Positions 7,765 through 16,956 of a stretch of DNA of 64,000 bases are shown here, piece after piece. Made by a program: the position numbers and the translations under genes. Location: assembly GCA_903873805.1 (NCBI GenBank), contig CAIQQB010000132.1:1-64000 (forward strand), written 5' to 3'. This stretch comes from an uncultured Opitutia bacterium. Lineage in GTDB: Bacteria; Verrucomicrobiota; Verrucomicrobiia; Opitutales; Opitutaceae. Position 1 is the stretch's first letter. Every line of letters begins with the position of its first letter. The notes under the pieces are model-generated. The model had not been told where the DNA came from. It was given only the letters and a program-made list of their open reading frames with translations, and ran no database searches.

Positions 7765-8325
7765 ATGCGTTCCCACCGCTCCAAGGCACCCGTCGCACTG
7801 GCCGGATCCCTGCTGATCGCGCACCCGTCGCTGCGCGACCCGAATTTCCGGCACACCGTCATCCTGCTCTCGACCCATGACGGCGACGGCGCGATGGGGG
7901 TGGTGCTGAACCGCCCGACAGGCAAGCGGCTGGGCGAGCTCGGGACGGATTTCGCCCTCGGGCCGCTGGCTGGGGTGCCGGTTTTCCAAGGCGGGCCGGT
8001 GCAGACCGAGCAACTGGTCCTGTGCGCCTGGCGGGTGCATCCGGCCCAGACGGAGCTGCAGATCATGTTCGGGCTCAACCCGGAGAAGGCCGCCGCCGTG
8101 CTGACCGAGCCGGGGATGCATCTGCGGGCCTATTTCGGCTATGCCGGCTGGACCGGGGGTCAGCTGGAACGGGAGCTGGCGGACAACGCCTGGGTGGTCG
8201 GGCCGGTCACGCCGGACACGCTGGCGGCCGAGGCGGACGAGAGCATGTGGCGCGGTGTGCTGGGGCGCATCAACCACGAGTGGAAGCTGCTGGCGGACGA
8301 GCCGGACGACCCGGAGCTGAACTGA
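7765..8325 (+). CDS. YqgE/AlgH family protein
   Basis: A 186-residue protein of the UPF0301 family. Diagnostic segments are LAGSLLIAHPSLRDPNFRHT at the N-terminus, GAMGVVLNRPTGK near residue 47, PVFQGGPVQTEQL near 73 and FGYAGWTGGQLERELADNAW near 124. The molecular function of the family is not established; AlgH was named for an effect on alginate regulation in Pseudomonas. It sits in a tight run with the dCMP deaminase and precedes two response regulators. Confidence 0.92.
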   Translation: MRSHRSKAPVALAGSLLIAHPSLRDPNFRHTVILLSTHDGDGAMGVVLNRPTGKRLGELGTDFALGPLAGVPVFQGGPVQTEQLVLCAWRVHPAQTELQIMFGLNPEKAAAVLTEPGMHLRAYFGYAGWTGGQLERELADNAWVVGPVTPDTLAAEADESMWRGVLGRINHEWKLLADEPDDPELN

Positions 8326-8384
8326 GTGGCGGACCGCGGCTTTGGGTTTGATTTGCGCCAAGCCGTACGCATGCTGCAGCCAAC

Positions 8385-8822
8385 ATGAGCGTCGTTGTCT
8401 ATCCCCGGAATCCCCCCGCACCGAGCGCCAGCAAGGATCACATCCTGGTGGTGGATGACGAGGCGCCGCTGCTCGAAGTGTTCGCCCAGGCGCTCGCCAC
8501 GCAATTCGAGGTCACCGCGGCCACTTCGGCGCGCGAGGCGGAATTTTGCCTGCGCAAGCAGGCCTTCAAGGTGGTGGTGGCCGACTACCTGATGCCCGGC
8601 GGAAACGGCATGAGCTTTCTGGTGCGGGCCCGCGAGGAGTATCCGCACATGCAGCGGATTCTGGTCACGGGCTACATGAAGCCCGAAATGCTGCTGCGCA
8701 GCGTCAACGAGGCGGCGCTGTTTCGCTACCTCCTCAAGCCCGTTGGCATGGACGAACTGATCAAAACGGTGCAGGAGGCGGTGCTGCTGCACGACCAGTC
8801 CGTCCGGCCCGACCGGCCATGA
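8385..8822 (+). CDS. Single-domain response regulator (receiver only), first of a pair
   Basis: A 145-residue protein consisting of one receiver domain (about residues 18-135). The acidic pocket is in ILVVDDEAPLLE, the phospho-accepting Asp in KVVVADYLMPGGNGMSFL, the switch Thr in RILVTGYMKPEML and the Lys in RYLLKPVG. There is no output domain, so it must act through a partner protein. No histidine kinase lies nearby. It overlaps the next regulator by ATGA. Confidence 0.9.
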   Translation: MSVVVYPRNPPAPSASKDHILVVDDEAPLLEVFAQALATQFEVTAATSAREAEFCLRKQAFKVVVADYLMPGGNGMSFLVRAREEYPHMQRILVTGYMKPEMLLRSVNEAALFRYLLKPVGMDELIKTVQEAVLLHDQSVRPDRP

Positions 8823-9211
8823 ACCCGGACCCGGCGCTTCCGCCGGCGGCCCGGCCGCTGGTGCTGCTGGTGGACGACGAGCCGGAATTGCTGAGTGTGC
8901 TGGCGCAGTTGCTGGCGGTGGAGTTCGAGGTGGTGACGGCGGGCAACACCGCCGAGGCGGAGCTGCAGCTTGCGCAGCGTCCGTTCGAATTGATCATCTG
9001 CGACCACCTGATGCCGCGCGAAACCGGGTTGGATTTTCTGCTGCGGATCCGGGACTGCTGGCCGCAAACGAAGCGCATCCTGCTCACCGGCTACATGAAT
9101 CCCGAGCTGATCTCGCGCAGCGTACCGGTGGCGGATCTCGTCTGCTGCGTGCTCAAACCGACCAGCGGTACCGAGCTGCTGGCGATCGTGCGCTCGGCGC
9201 TCGCCCGGTAG
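8819..9211 (+). CDS. Single-domain response regulator (receiver only), second of a pair
   Basis: A 130-residue receiver domain similar to its upstream neighbour: LVLLVDDEPELLSVLAQL, phospho-site LIICDHLMPRETGLDFLL, switch RILLTGYMNPELISRSV and CVLKPTSGTEL. Shared features such as GYMxPExxxRSV in both suggest a tandem duplication. No output domain. Start fixed by the ATGA overlap. The gene converges on uvrA. Confidence 0.9.
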   Translation: MNPDPALPPAARPLVLLVDDEPELLSVLAQLLAVEFEVVTAGNTAEAELQLAQRPFELIICDHLMPRETGLDFLLRIRDCWPQTKRILLTGYMNPELISRSVPVADLVCCVLKPTSGTELLAIVRSALAR

Positions 9212-9233
9212 GCGCCGCTGCGCCGGGCCGGTG

Positions 9234-12200
9234 TCAGCTTTTCAGGCGGTCGCGCAAGTACGGCGCGGTCGGGCTGCGTTTCACCCGGAGCAGGCCGGCG
9301 AGCGCCCCTTGGTAGAGCAGTTCGCCGCCGTCGGGACCGCCGACCGGTCCGAGTTCAACGATGTAGTCGGCCTCGGCGAGCAGGTCGAGATGGTGTTCGA
9401 TAACGACCACGGTATGCCCCTGGTCGACGAGCGAGTGCAGCACGCCGATGAGTTTCTCGCAGTCGCTGAGGTGGAGCCCGATAGTCGGCTCCTCGAGCAG
9501 GTAGAGGTTGCGCGGGAGGGTGCCGCGGCTGCGTTCGCGGTAGGTCGCGAGGCCGGAGGCGAGCTCGGTGACCAGCTTGAGCCGCTGGGCCTCGCCGCCG
9601 CTGAGGGTCGGGGAGCTCTGCCCGAGCGTGAGGTAGCCGAGCCCGCAGTCGACCATGAGCCGGCAGACCTGTGAGAGCTGCGAGTGGAAGTCAAAAAACG
9701 TCGCGGCCTCCTCGAAGGTGAGCTGGAGAACCTGGCCGATGGTCTTTTCCTTCCACATGATGTCGGCGAGATCGGGTCCGTAACGCAGGCCGTGGCAGTC
9801 GTCGCACGGCAGGTAGGTGTCGGGCATGAACGCCATCTCGAGCCGGATGCGGCCAGCCCCCTCGCAGGTGGGGCAACGGCCGCCCGCGGTGTTAAAGGAG
9901 AAGCGGGAGGCGGTGTAGCCGCGGAGCTTGGCGGCGGGCAGCGAGGCGAAGAACTGCCGGATCAGGTCAAAGATGCCCAGGTAGGTGGCGGGCGTGGAGC
10001 GGGGCGTTTTGCCGATGGGAGACTGGTCCACCTCGATGACCGATCGGAAGCCGTTGGCGCCGCGGAGCTCCGCAAACGGCAAGGACGAATGAGCAATCTC
10101 CGATGAGGATAGATCGGAGACGGCGAAGCAGGTGGATTTCACGAAGGCGCGGCCGGTGAGGCGGTTTTGGCGGGCCTTGATGGCGTGGGTGACCGCGGGA
10201 TCCAGCAGGTCGCGGAAGAGAGTGGATTTGCCCGCGCCGCTTGGGCCTGCGACCATGATCAGGCGGCCGAGCGGCAGGCGTAGATCGAAACCCTTGAGAT
10301 TGCGGAAGCACGCGCCGGTGAGCGTGAGCCAGTCCGGATTGGGGCGCTTGGATTTTGGATTGGGGACGGGCGGCAGGGGACGGTATTCGCCGCGAAGCGG
10401 GTGCTTGATGCCCTTGGCCAGAAACAGGCCGGTAAGCGAGCGGGCGTTGCGCCGGATTTCGGCCGGGGTGCCCTGGGCGAGCAGTTCGCCTCCGTGGATA
10501 CCGGCGGCGGGACCGAGGTCGATGATGCGGTCGGCCCGCGCCAGGAGGGTCTCGTCATGTTCGACGACGAGCAGCGTGTTGCCCTTGTCGCGGAGGGCCT
10601 CGAGCGTTTCGATCAACCGGTCGTTGTCGCGGGCGTGCAGGCCGATGCTCGGCTCGTCGAGCACGTAGAGCACGCCGGCGAGGTTGGTGCCGAGCTGCGC
10701 GGCGAGGCGGATGCGCTGGGCCTCGCCGCCGGAGAGCGTTTCGGTCGGACGGTCGAGCGCGAGATAGCCCAGGCCGACGTGGTCGAGGAATTTCAGCCGC
10801 TGCTCGATCTGGGGCACGAGATCCTGGGTGATGAGGAGGCCGCGGGCGTCGAGCTCGAGGGCGCGCAGCCGGGCCAGGAGGACGGCGGGGGTGGCGGCGA
10901 GGAGACCGGGGAGCGACAGCGGAGGCTGCCGGGCGCCGGTGCGGAAATGGAGTTTGACCGCGCAGGCGGTGCGATTGAGCCGGGCGCCGTGGCAGGCGGG
11001 GCAGGGCTGCCCGGTGCTCGCAATGTCGTCGGCCGAGTCGAGCCCGAGCTGCCGCAACCGGTCGAGGTTGGCGTCGCCCTCCTCCTCGTCCGGCACGAGC
11101 ATCCAGGGGAACACCCGTCCATGCCCGCGGCAGACGGGGCACCAGCCGCGGGGCGAGTTGAAGGAGAAATGCTTGGGGTCGAGCTCGGGGAAAGACTCGC
11201 CGGTTTCGATATCGGTGCGGGTCGTGGAGAACCACGAGAGAATGTCGCCGCGTTCGGTGAGGAGAAAACACGCTCCTTTGCCGAGGCGCAGGGCGGTGTT
11301 GAGGGCGTCGTCGCGAACTCGGCCATGGCGGCTGGCGGCTGGGGACGGGGCCTTTAGGTCGGTGACGACCACTTCGATGTCGTGCTCCTTGTACCGGTCG
11401 AGTTTCTGAAATGCGTCGGTCCGGGTGAGCCGGCCGTCGGCGCGAAGCAGTTCATAACCCTGGGCGGCGATCCAAGTGGCGATGGGCTGGTGGTGGCCCT
11501 TGCGGCCGCGGATGAGCGGGGCGCAGAGATGGAGATGCCGGGCCCGGCGCGCCTTCGGGGTCGCGAGAACGCGGGCCAGCAGCTGCTTCAGCGCGCCGGG
11601 CGAGAGGGGAGTGACCGGCCGGTCGGTCTCGGGGTGGTGCTGGACGCCGAGCCGGGCGTAGAGCAGGCGCAGGAACTGGGCGACCTCGGTGATGGTGGCG
11701 ACCGTCGATTTGCGGGAGCCGCGGGTGATGCGCTGCTCGATGGCGACGGTCGGCGGGATGCCGGTGAGCCGGTCCACGGCGGGGCGGGGCAGCTGCTCGA
11801 CGAACTGGCGGGCATACGGCGACATCGCCTCCATGAACCGCCGCTGGCCCTCGGCGAAGACGATGTCGAACGCGAGGGTGGATTTGCCCGAGCCGGAGAC
11901 GCCGGTGACGACGCTGAGCTGTCCGTGCGGAATGGCGAGGGAGAGGTTCTTGAGATTGTTCTCCCGGGCACCGGTAATCTCCAGCCCGTGGCTGGCCGGA
12001 CCCGTGAGATAGGGAGCAACTTCCTCGGCGGCCGCGAGGTCGGAAAGTTTGTCATCCAATGGGTGACTTATTTCCAGGGCGGTGCGGAGGAAGGGGGAGG
12101 TGGCGGTGTCGGCGAGTGCAACTGTTTCAGGCGGACCGGCGGCGACGATGCGGCCGCCCTCCGCGCCGGCGCCCGGGCCGACCTCGAGGATCCAGTCGGC

Positions 12201-15158
12201 CGACTTGAGAACGTCGAGGTTATGCTCAATGACGACTACGCTGTGACCGCGGTCGACCAGCGCCTGCAGGACGACGAGGAGGCGTTTTACATCGTGGCGG
12301 TGGAGGCCGGTGGTGGGCTCGTCCAGCAGGAGCAAGGCGCCGGGCTGGATTTTGGAATTTGGATTTTGGAATTTGGTTTGATCGGAAGCGGCGGTAAACT
12401 CGCCCAGATAACGGACCAGCTTGAGTCGCTGGGCTTCGCCGCCGCTGAGGGTGTTGAGCGGCTGGCCGAGCGTCAGGTAGCCCAGGCCAACGGCATCCAG
12501 GGAGCCGAGCCGCCGGTGAATTTCCGGGAGGTCTGCGAAAAGCGGCAGGGCGTCCGTCACGCTGGTCCCGAGCAGGTCGGCGACCGAGCGTTCCCGCCAG
12601 CGGATGGCGAGGACCTCCGGCTTGAAGCGGCGGGACTCGCAGACGGGGCAGGGCACAAACACGTCGGAGAGAAACTGCATCTCAACGCGTTCGTAGCCGA
12701 GGCCGAGGCAATGGTCGCACCGGCCCTCGCCGCTGTTGAACGAAAAGCTCGATGGGCTGAAGCCGGCGGCCCGGGCCTCGGGGGTGTCCGCATAGAGCTC
12801 GCGGATGAGCTCCCAGGCCTCGGTGTAGAGCGCGGGATTCGACCGCGGGGTGCGGGAGAGCGGCGACTGGTCGACCATAACGACCTCGGAAAAACCGGCG
12901 TCGCCCGAGACGGAGGCGATCTCGGCGGGATCGTCGGTGAGCTGGAGACGCCGGGTGAGCAACCCCTGGTAGATGACGTGGTCGAGCAGCGTGGATTTGC
13001 CGGAGCCCGAGACCCCCGACAGACAGACCAGACGGGCGAGTGGGAGACGGAAATCGAGATGGCGGACGTTGTGCTTGGTGCAGTTCGCGAAGGTGAGCCA
13101 GCGGGTGCCGTCCGGCTCAGGTGCGCCGACGGGTCGGCGGGCGGCGGGCGTGGGGATGGTCTCGCGGCCAGAGAAATACGCGCCGGTGATGCTGGCGGGT
13201 GAACTGAGTAACGCGGGAACGGGGCCCTGAAACACAATGTGTCCGCCCCGGCTCCCGGGTTCCGGACCGACCTCGATGACATGGTCGGCGGCACGGATCA
13301 TCGCCTCGTCGTGTTCGACCACGACCACGGTGTTGCCGGCATCCGTCAGGGTGCGGATGATGGCGATCAGCCGGTCGATGTCGCGCGGGTGCAGGCCGAC
13401 GCTGGGCTCGTCGAGGACGAAGAGCGTGTCGACCAGTGAGGTGCCGAGGCAGCCCGTGAGGTTGACGCGCTGAACCTCGCCGCCGGAGAGGGTCTTCGAT
13501 GGACGGTCAAGCGTGAGGTAGCCGAGGCCGACTTGGACGAGGTAGCGCAGGCGCGTGAGGATGGAGTCGTGGGCGAGCGACGCGCTGCGTGCGTCCTCAA
13601 GATGAGATTTGAAATCTGCGATTTGCGATTCGACAAGCAGCGAGAGGAGCTCGCTAACGGGCAGTTGGTAGAGTTCCGGCAGGGTGCGGCCGCGCCATTT
13701 CCAGCAGAGTGATTCGGGCTGGAGCCGCTGACCGCCGCAATCCGGACAGGGATTGTAGGAACGGTAGCGCGCAAGGAAGACCCGCACGTGCATCTTGTAG
13801 GTTTTCTTCTCCAGCCAGCGGAAGAATCCCTTCACGCCATACCAATACTGCGGCCAGACCTTGCCGCTCGCCTCGCCGTAGCCCGGCTCGCCATCGAGCA
13901 CGAAGGCGCGCTGTTCCGCCGTGAGAGAGGCAAAAGGAACCTCGGTCGGAATCTTCTTTTTCCGGGCCCAAACGAACAGGTCCTTCTTCGACTCGCCGTA
14001 GATTTCGCTCTCCCAGCATTTGATCGCACCCTCCTGCAGCGAAAGCGACTGGTCGGGGAGAGCGAGGCGGTCGTCGATCTCGATCACGCGGCCGAAGCCG
14101 CGGCATTTCGGGCAGGCGCCGAGCGGGGAGTTGAACGAAAACAGCGCGGGCGAGGCGGCGCGAAACGTGCGGCCGGTGGCGGGGGAGTGCAGGCCGCGGG
14201 AGAAATGGCCGGCGGGGATGAAATGCGGAGTGCGGAGCGCGGAGTGCGGAGTGGCGGGGTCGGACGGTGGCGAGCCCTCTCGCATGATGCCCATTTCTGA
14301 CGACTCGGCGGGATCAGAAGTGGAGACGGCAAACAGATGCACCTGACCCTGCCCGAAGTGGAGGGCGGTTTCGGTGGCCTCGAGAAAACGCGACCGGGCG
14401 GCGGGGGTGATTGCGAGGCGGTCCTGGATGACGTGGAGGAACGTCCAGCCTTCAACATCCAATGTCCAATGTCCAAGTTCGGAATCGGCGGGAGCCGCGA
14501 GGAGGTCGTCGATCTTGTGGACCGCAAAGGCTCCGGTGGACGTTGAAGGTTGGATGTTTGATGTTGAACGGGGCGCGGGCGCCAGCACGCGGACGTAGCC
14601 CTGGTTCTTGAGATTGGTGAGGATCTCGGTCCACGTCAGACTGGCCGGCCGGATGACGCGGAAACAGATGAGCAGCGTGCGGTCGGCGTGGGCGGCGGAG
14701 GTCTTGGCCCAGATGGTCTGCGGATTGTCATCCTCGACCTTGTCGCCGGTGGCCGGATCGTAGCATTCGGCGACATGGCTGAACCACACTTTGAAGAAGT
14801 CGGTCAGCTCGGTCATGGTCCCGACGGTCGAGCGGGAGTTTTTGACCGTGTTGGTCTGCTCGATGGCGATGGACGGGCGGATGTTTTCAATTGAATCGAC
14901 CTTCGGCTTGTCGAGCAGGTCGAGAAACTGGCGGGTGTAGGCGCTGAACGTCTCCACGTAGCGGCGCTGGCCCTCGGCGTGGAGGGTGTCGAAAACGAGC
15001 GAGGACTTGCCGGCGCCGCTCAGGCCGGTGACGACAATGTAGCGTCCGAGCGGCACATCGAGGTCGAAACCCTTGAGGTTGTTCTGCCGGACGCCGCGCA
15101 GGCGGATGCAGCGGAGGTCCGCTGCGGGCGAAGGTGAGGAAGGGGACGTTTTAGCCAC
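9234..15158 (-). CDS. uvrA: Double-length excinuclease ABC subunit A (tandem UvrA)
   Basis: Damage-recognition ATPase of nucleotide excision repair; about 1,974 residues against about 950 for a normal UvrA. Two complete UvrA units are fused, roughly 1-1040 and 1045-1974, giving four ABC ATPase modules. Walker [37 protein letters not shown]. Signatures: [32 protein letters not shown]. Each unit has CxxC zinc segments ([32 protein letters not shown]). The fourth Walker B reads [10 protein letters not shown] instead of LLDEP. The GTG at 15158 (VAKTSPSS) is chosen because the family core begins 16 codons later; the frame is open to 15467. Several short dispersed repeats are built into the frame (see repeat entries). 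The single-polypeptide tandem form is known from Chlamydiae and relatives. Confidence 0.93.
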   Translation of the reverse strand: MAKTSPSSPSPAADLRCIRLRGVRQNNLKGFDLDVPLGRYIVVTGLSGAGKSSLVFDTLHAEGQRRYVETFSAYTRQFLDLLDKPKVDSIENIRPSIAIEQTNTVKNSRSTVGTMTELTDFFKVWFSHVAECYDPATGDKVEDDNPQTIWAKTSAAHADRTLLICFRVIRPASLTWTEILTNLKNQGYVRVLAPAPRSTSNIQPSTSTGAFAVHKIDDLLAAPADSELGHWTLDVEGWTFLHVIQDRLAITPAARSRFLEATETALHFGQGQVHLFAVSTSDPAESSEMGIMREGSPPSDPATPHSALRTPHFIPAGHFSRGLHSPATGRTFRAASPALFSFNSPLGACPKCRGFGRVIEIDDRLALPDQSLSLQEGAIKCWESEIYGESKKDLFVWARKKKIPTEVPFASLTAEQRAFVLDGEPGYGEASGKVWPQYWYGVKGFFRWLEKKTYKMHVRVFLARYRSYNPCPDCGGQRLQPESLCWKWRGRTLPELYQLPVSELLSLLVESQIADFKSHLEDARSASLAHDSILTRLRYLVQVGLGYLTLDRPSKTLSGGEVQRVNLTGCLGTSLVDTLFVLDEPSVGLHPRDIDRLIAIIRTLTDAGNTVVVVEHDEAMIRAADHVIEVGPEPGSRGGHIVFQGPVPALLSSPASITGAYFSGRETIPTPAARRPVGAPEPDGTRWLTFANCTKHNVRHLDFRLPLARLVCLSGVSGSGKSTLLDHVIYQGLLTRRLQLTDDPAEIASVSGDAGFSEVVMVDQSPLSRTPRSNPALYTEAWELIRELYADTPEARAAGFSPSSFSFNSGEGRCDHCLGLGYERVEMQFLSDVFVPCPVCESRRFKPEVLAIRWRERSVADLLGTSVTDALPLFADLPEIHRRLGSLDAVGLGYLTLGQPLNTLSGGEAQRLKLVRYLGEFTAASDQTKFQNPNSKIQPGALLLLDEPTTGLHRHDVKRLLVVLQALVDRGHSVVVIEHNLDVLKSADWILEVGPGAGAEGGRIVAAGPPETVALADTATSPFLRTALEISHPLDDKLSDLAAAEEVAPYLTGPASHGLEITGARENNLKNLSLAIPHGQLSVVTGVSGSGKSTLAFDIVFAEGQRRFMEAMSPYARQFVEQLPRPAVDRLTGIPPTVAIEQRITRGSRKSTVATITEVAQFLRLLYARLGVQHHPETDRPVTPLSPGALKQLLARVLATPKARRARHLHLCAPLIRGRKGHHQPIATWIAAQGYELLRADGRLTRTDAFQKLDRYKEHDIEVVVTDLKAPSPAASRHGRVRDDALNTALRLGKGACFLLTERGDILSWFSTTRTDIETGESFPELDPKHFSFNSPRGWCPVCRGHGRVFPWMLVPDEEEGDANLDRLRQLGLDSADDIASTGQPCPACHGARLNRTACAVKLHFRTGARQPPLSLPGLLAATPAVLLARLRALELDARGLLITQDLVPQIEQRLKFLDHVGLGYLALDRPTETLSGGEAQRIRLAAQLGTNLAGVLYVLDEPSIGLHARDNDRLIETLEALRDKGNTLLVVEHDETLLARADRIIDLGPAAGIHGGELLAQGTPAEIRRNARSLTGLFLAKGIKHPLRGEYRPLPPVPNPKSKRPNPDWLTLTGACFRNLKGFDLRLPLGRLIMVAGPSGAGKSTLFRDLLDPAVTHAIKARQNRLTGRAFVKSTCFAVSDLSSSEIAHSSLPFAELRGANGFRSVIEVDQSPIGKTPRSTPATYLGIFDLIRQFFASLPAAKLRGYTASRFSFNTAGGRCPTCEGAGRIRLEMAFMPDTYLPCDDCHGLRYGPDLADIMWKEKTIGQVLQLTFEEAATFFDFHSQLSQVCRLMVDCGLGYLTLGQSSPTLSGGEAQRLKLVTELASGLATYRERSRGTLPRNLYLLEEPTIGLHLSDCEKLIGVLHSLVDQGHTVVVIEHHLDLLAEADYIVELGPVGGPDGGELLYQGALAGLLRVKRSPTAPYLRDRLKS
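10336..10365. repeat. TTGGATTTTGG word repeat inside uvrA
   Basis: GGATTGGGGCGCTTGGATTTTGG and onward lies within the uvrA frame, encoding [12 protein letters not shown] on the minus strand just before the fourth ABC module. Related to the words at 12349-12376, 37901-37928 and 24767-24800. Confidence 0.5.
12349..12376. repeat. 28-base TTTGGAATTTGG repeat in the uvrA frame
   Basis: An AT-rich tract in otherwise GC-rich coding DNA. Its 28 bases are identical to 37901-37928 at the lgt start. It is translated as FQNPNSKIQ and lies between the signature motif and Walker B ([12 protein letters not shown]) of the second ABC module of uvrA. Ordinary UvrA proteins have only a few residues there, so it is an in-frame insertion. 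Confidence 0.85.
13601..13632. repeat. GATTTGAAATCTGCGATTTG word tract inside uvrA
   Basis: AT-rich, internally repetitive tract (ATTTG, AATCTGCG, ATTTGCGATT) in the uvrA frame, translated as [13 protein letters not shown] class it with the dispersed word repeats by composition and internal structure; no second copy is in the window. Confidence 0.45.
14223..14254. repeat. Tandem GCGGAGT(G) word repeat inside uvrA
   Basis: Four degenerate units of GCGGAGTG/GCGGAGCGC in tandem, translated on the minus strand as [10 protein letters not shown]. The tract lies before the zinc-finger segment [13 protein letters not shown] of the first UvrA unit. It keeps frame. Confidence 0.7.
14449..14569. repeat. 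Facing pair of TTCAACATCCAA word repeats inside uvrA
   Basis: Left arm 14449-14477 (CCTTCAACATCCAATGTCC and onward) and right arm 14542-14569 (on the other strand GTTCAACATCAAACATCCAA and onward) are inverted, related words enclosing about 64 bases of apparent uvrA sequence ([17 protein letters not shown]). Both arms are read through in frame. Confidence 0.65.
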
Positions 15159-15177
15159 GGACGGGCACGGATGCGCA
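15152..15177. repeat. CCACGGACGGGCACGG word at the uvrA start
   Basis: TTAGCCACGGACGGGCACGG and onward. The CAC at 15156-15158 is the complement of the GTG used as uvrA start. The word resembles the arms of the ACACGGA pairs, for example the arm ending 5046. No facing partner was found. Confidence 0.5.
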
Positions 15178-15259
15178 GGCGCGCGCGGAAGGCAAATGCG
15201 AAGACGCGGCGGCGGCAAGATTTGGCGGGGCCCGGCGCAGGTAGCCGGCACCCTGGCAG

Positions 15260-16405
15260 CTAAGCACGCTTGGTGAGCCGGGCGAAAAGATCGAGGTAGT
15301 GTTGCGCGTGGCCGTCCGGGGAGAAGGCGTTGTGTGCGAAGTCGCGGGCCGGGGCGGCGAGGGCGGCCCGCCGGCCGGGGTGGGCCAGGAGCGGGGCGAG
15401 GGCGGCTAGAAAGGCGGCATCGTCTCCGGGGGCGATGGCCCAGCCGGTTTCGCCGGGCCGGAAGCATTCGCGGACACCGCCGACCGCAAAGGCGACGACT
15501 GGGAGACCGTGCGCCTGGGCCTCGATGAGAAAGTTGGGCAGCGACTCGGATTGGGAAGTGAGCACGGCGACATCGGCGGCGCGGTAGAGCGGGGCGGGGT
15601 CGGATTGGAAACCGAGAAATTTCACGCGGTCGGCGAGGCCGAGCTGCCGGGCGAGCGCGGTGCAGGCCGGGCGGGTTTCACCCTCGCCGACGAGCCAGAG
15701 CTGCCAGTCGGCGTCGCGCGGCAGGAGGGTCGCGAGGGAGATGAGAGCGCGCTGGTTTTTCTCCGGTCGGAACATGGCGACGCAGAGCAGAACGGTGGTC
15801 GAGGGCGTGGCGGCGTGGGTGGCGCGGAGGGTTTCGCGGGAGTATTCGGAACGCGACGGGGGCGTCGCGTCCCCAATGCGGGGTGGGGGAACCCCACCTA
15901 CATCGGAAGCGGAATCGGAAGGGAAAACGAGGGAGTTGTGGATGACGGAGATCTTTGCGGCGGGGATCGCATAGTTGTCCGCAAGCACGCGCGCGGCCTC
16001 GTGGCTGTTGGCGACGATGTGGCGGACGTTGAGCAGCGAACGGCGGAAAAGAGCAGGCAGCTTCTTGCCCGTCCGCATGGTGCCGATTACGGCGGTCGCG
16101 GGCAGTATCCGCTGGAGTCCGCCCGCGCGACAGTTCGCCATGCGCCCCATGCAGATAATGATGTCGGGGTGGAAACGGGTGGCAAAGCGCGCCAGCCCCG
16201 GGGCAAACCAGTCCAGGCGGGTGTCGAACGGCTGGAGGCTCCGGCGGGCGACGGGGGCGGCCACGGTGCCGGCGAGTGGACCGCTTGGGCGGAAGGTCAA
16301 CAGCGTCACCGCGTGCCCGGCGCCGGCGAAGGCGTTGGCGAGCAGCACTGACTGGCGTTCGGTGCCACCGCTGCGGAGATAGTCTTGGAGGACGAGGATT
16401 TTCAT
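15260..16405 (-). CDS. Glycosyltransferase family 4 (GT-B fold)
   Basis: A 381-residue GT4-type enzyme transferring a sugar from an NDP donor, probably in surface polysaccharide synthesis. Start MKILVLQDYLRSGGTERQS at 16405 has the family glycine-rich acceptor loop. The C-terminal donor domain shows FRPEKNQRALI and the E-x7-E type segment ESLPNFLIEAQAHGLPVVA. Between the two domains, around residues 170-185, the chain contains GVPPPRIGDATPPSRSE. This is encoded by two dispersed hairpin repeats (15851-15902) that are read in frame. Donor and acceptor cannot be told. It is a lone gene following the divergent holin-like gene. Confidence 0.88.
   Translation of the reverse strand: MKILVLQDYLRSGGTERQSVLLANAFAGAGHAVTLLTFRPSGPLAGTVAAPVARRSLQPFDTRLDWFAPGLARFATRFHPDIIICMGRMANCRAGGLQRILPATAVIGTMRTGKKLPALFRRSLLNVRHIVANSHEAARVLADNYAIPAAKISVIHNSLVFPSDSASDVGGVPPPRIGDATPPSRSEYSRETLRATHAATPSTTVLLCVAMFRPEKNQRALISLATLLPRDADWQLWLVGEGETRPACTALARQLGLADRVKFLGFQSDPAPLYRAADVAVLTSQSESLPNFLIEAQAHGLPVVAFAVGGVRECFRPGETGWAIAPGDDAAFLAALAPLLAHPGRRAALAAPARDFAHNAFSPDGHAQHYLDLFARLTKRA
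15851..15902. repeat. ACGCGACG hairpin plus TGTAG hairpin inside a glycosyltransferase gene
   Basis: 15851-15870 is ACGCGACG-GGGG-CGTCGCGT, a perfect 8-bp stem. 15878-15902, on the minus strand, is TGTAGGTGGGGTTCCCCCAC and onward. Both families recur elsewhere in intergenic DNA, at 46239-46258 and 46316-46340 in the same order and spacing class. Here they are part of a reading frame. Confidence 0.85.
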
Positions 16406-16446
16406 TGCCCGGCGGGGTAGTGGGGCGGAAATTGGGGCTTCACGCA

Positions 16447-16881
16447 ATGAAGCATCCTTTCATCAATCTGGTGTCCCGCTGGCTGGTGCTCGCGCTGGGG
16501 GTCACGCTGGCGACGAAGCTCGTGCACGGCATCAGCTGCGACGACCCCGGGACCCTGGTCACGGTGGTGGTCCTCCTGAGCCTGTTCAACGCCGTGCTCA
16601 AGCCAATCCTCCTGCTATTCACGCTGCCCTTCATCCTGCTGAGCATGGGACTCGGGGTGCTCGTGATCAACGCCCTGCTGTTTCTTTGGGTGGGGAAGCT
16701 GGTGGACGGCTTTCATGTCGCCGGTTTCTGGCCCGCCCTGTGGGGCGCGCTGATCGTGAGCGTGACCAACATTATCGTGAGCGCGATGTTTCGCGGGCCG
16801 CCCCGCCCCCCCCGCCGGGGGCCTCCGGCACCCCCACCCGCAGCTGGCGGCAGCCGGGGTGGGGATGTGATCGATATTTGA
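16447..16881 (+). CDS. Holin-superfamily IV (YvlD-like) small membrane protein
   Basis: A 144-residue protein with four predicted membrane helices (WLVLALGVTLATKLVHGI; LVTVVVLLSLFNAVLKPIL; TLPFILLSMGLGVLVINAL; WPALWGALIVSVTNIIVSAM). The N-x-V-L-K-P and T-L-P-F segments are typical of the Phage_holin_4_2/YvlD family. Despite the family name it is usually chromosomal and of unknown role, and nothing here suggests a phage. The C-terminal 30 residues are Pro/Arg/Gly-rich and cytoplasmic. Start MKHPFINLV at 16447. Confidence 0.85.
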   Translation: MKHPFINLVSRWLVLALGVTLATKLVHGISCDDPGTLVTVVVLLSLFNAVLKPILLLFTLPFILLSMGLGVLVINALLFLWVGKLVDGFHVAGFWPALWGALIVSVTNIIVSAMFRGPPRPPRRGPPAPPPAAGGSRGGDVIDI

Positions 16882-16956
16882 GCAGAGGCGGTCCGCCGCC
16901 GGGGCAAAAAGACAGTTTCCGTTTGACGGCACCGATCCTGTGCGGACGCTGGCGGC

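Noticed and set aside
11382-13202. 606-codon frame antisense to uvrA
   Set aside because: Shadow of uvrA: no recognisable domain, Gly/Glu/Arg-rich composition typical of GC-rich antisense frames.
16447-16881. Prophage remnant suggested by holin-family protein
   Set aside because: The YvlD/holin IV family is commonly chromosomal, and no other phage gene is nearby.
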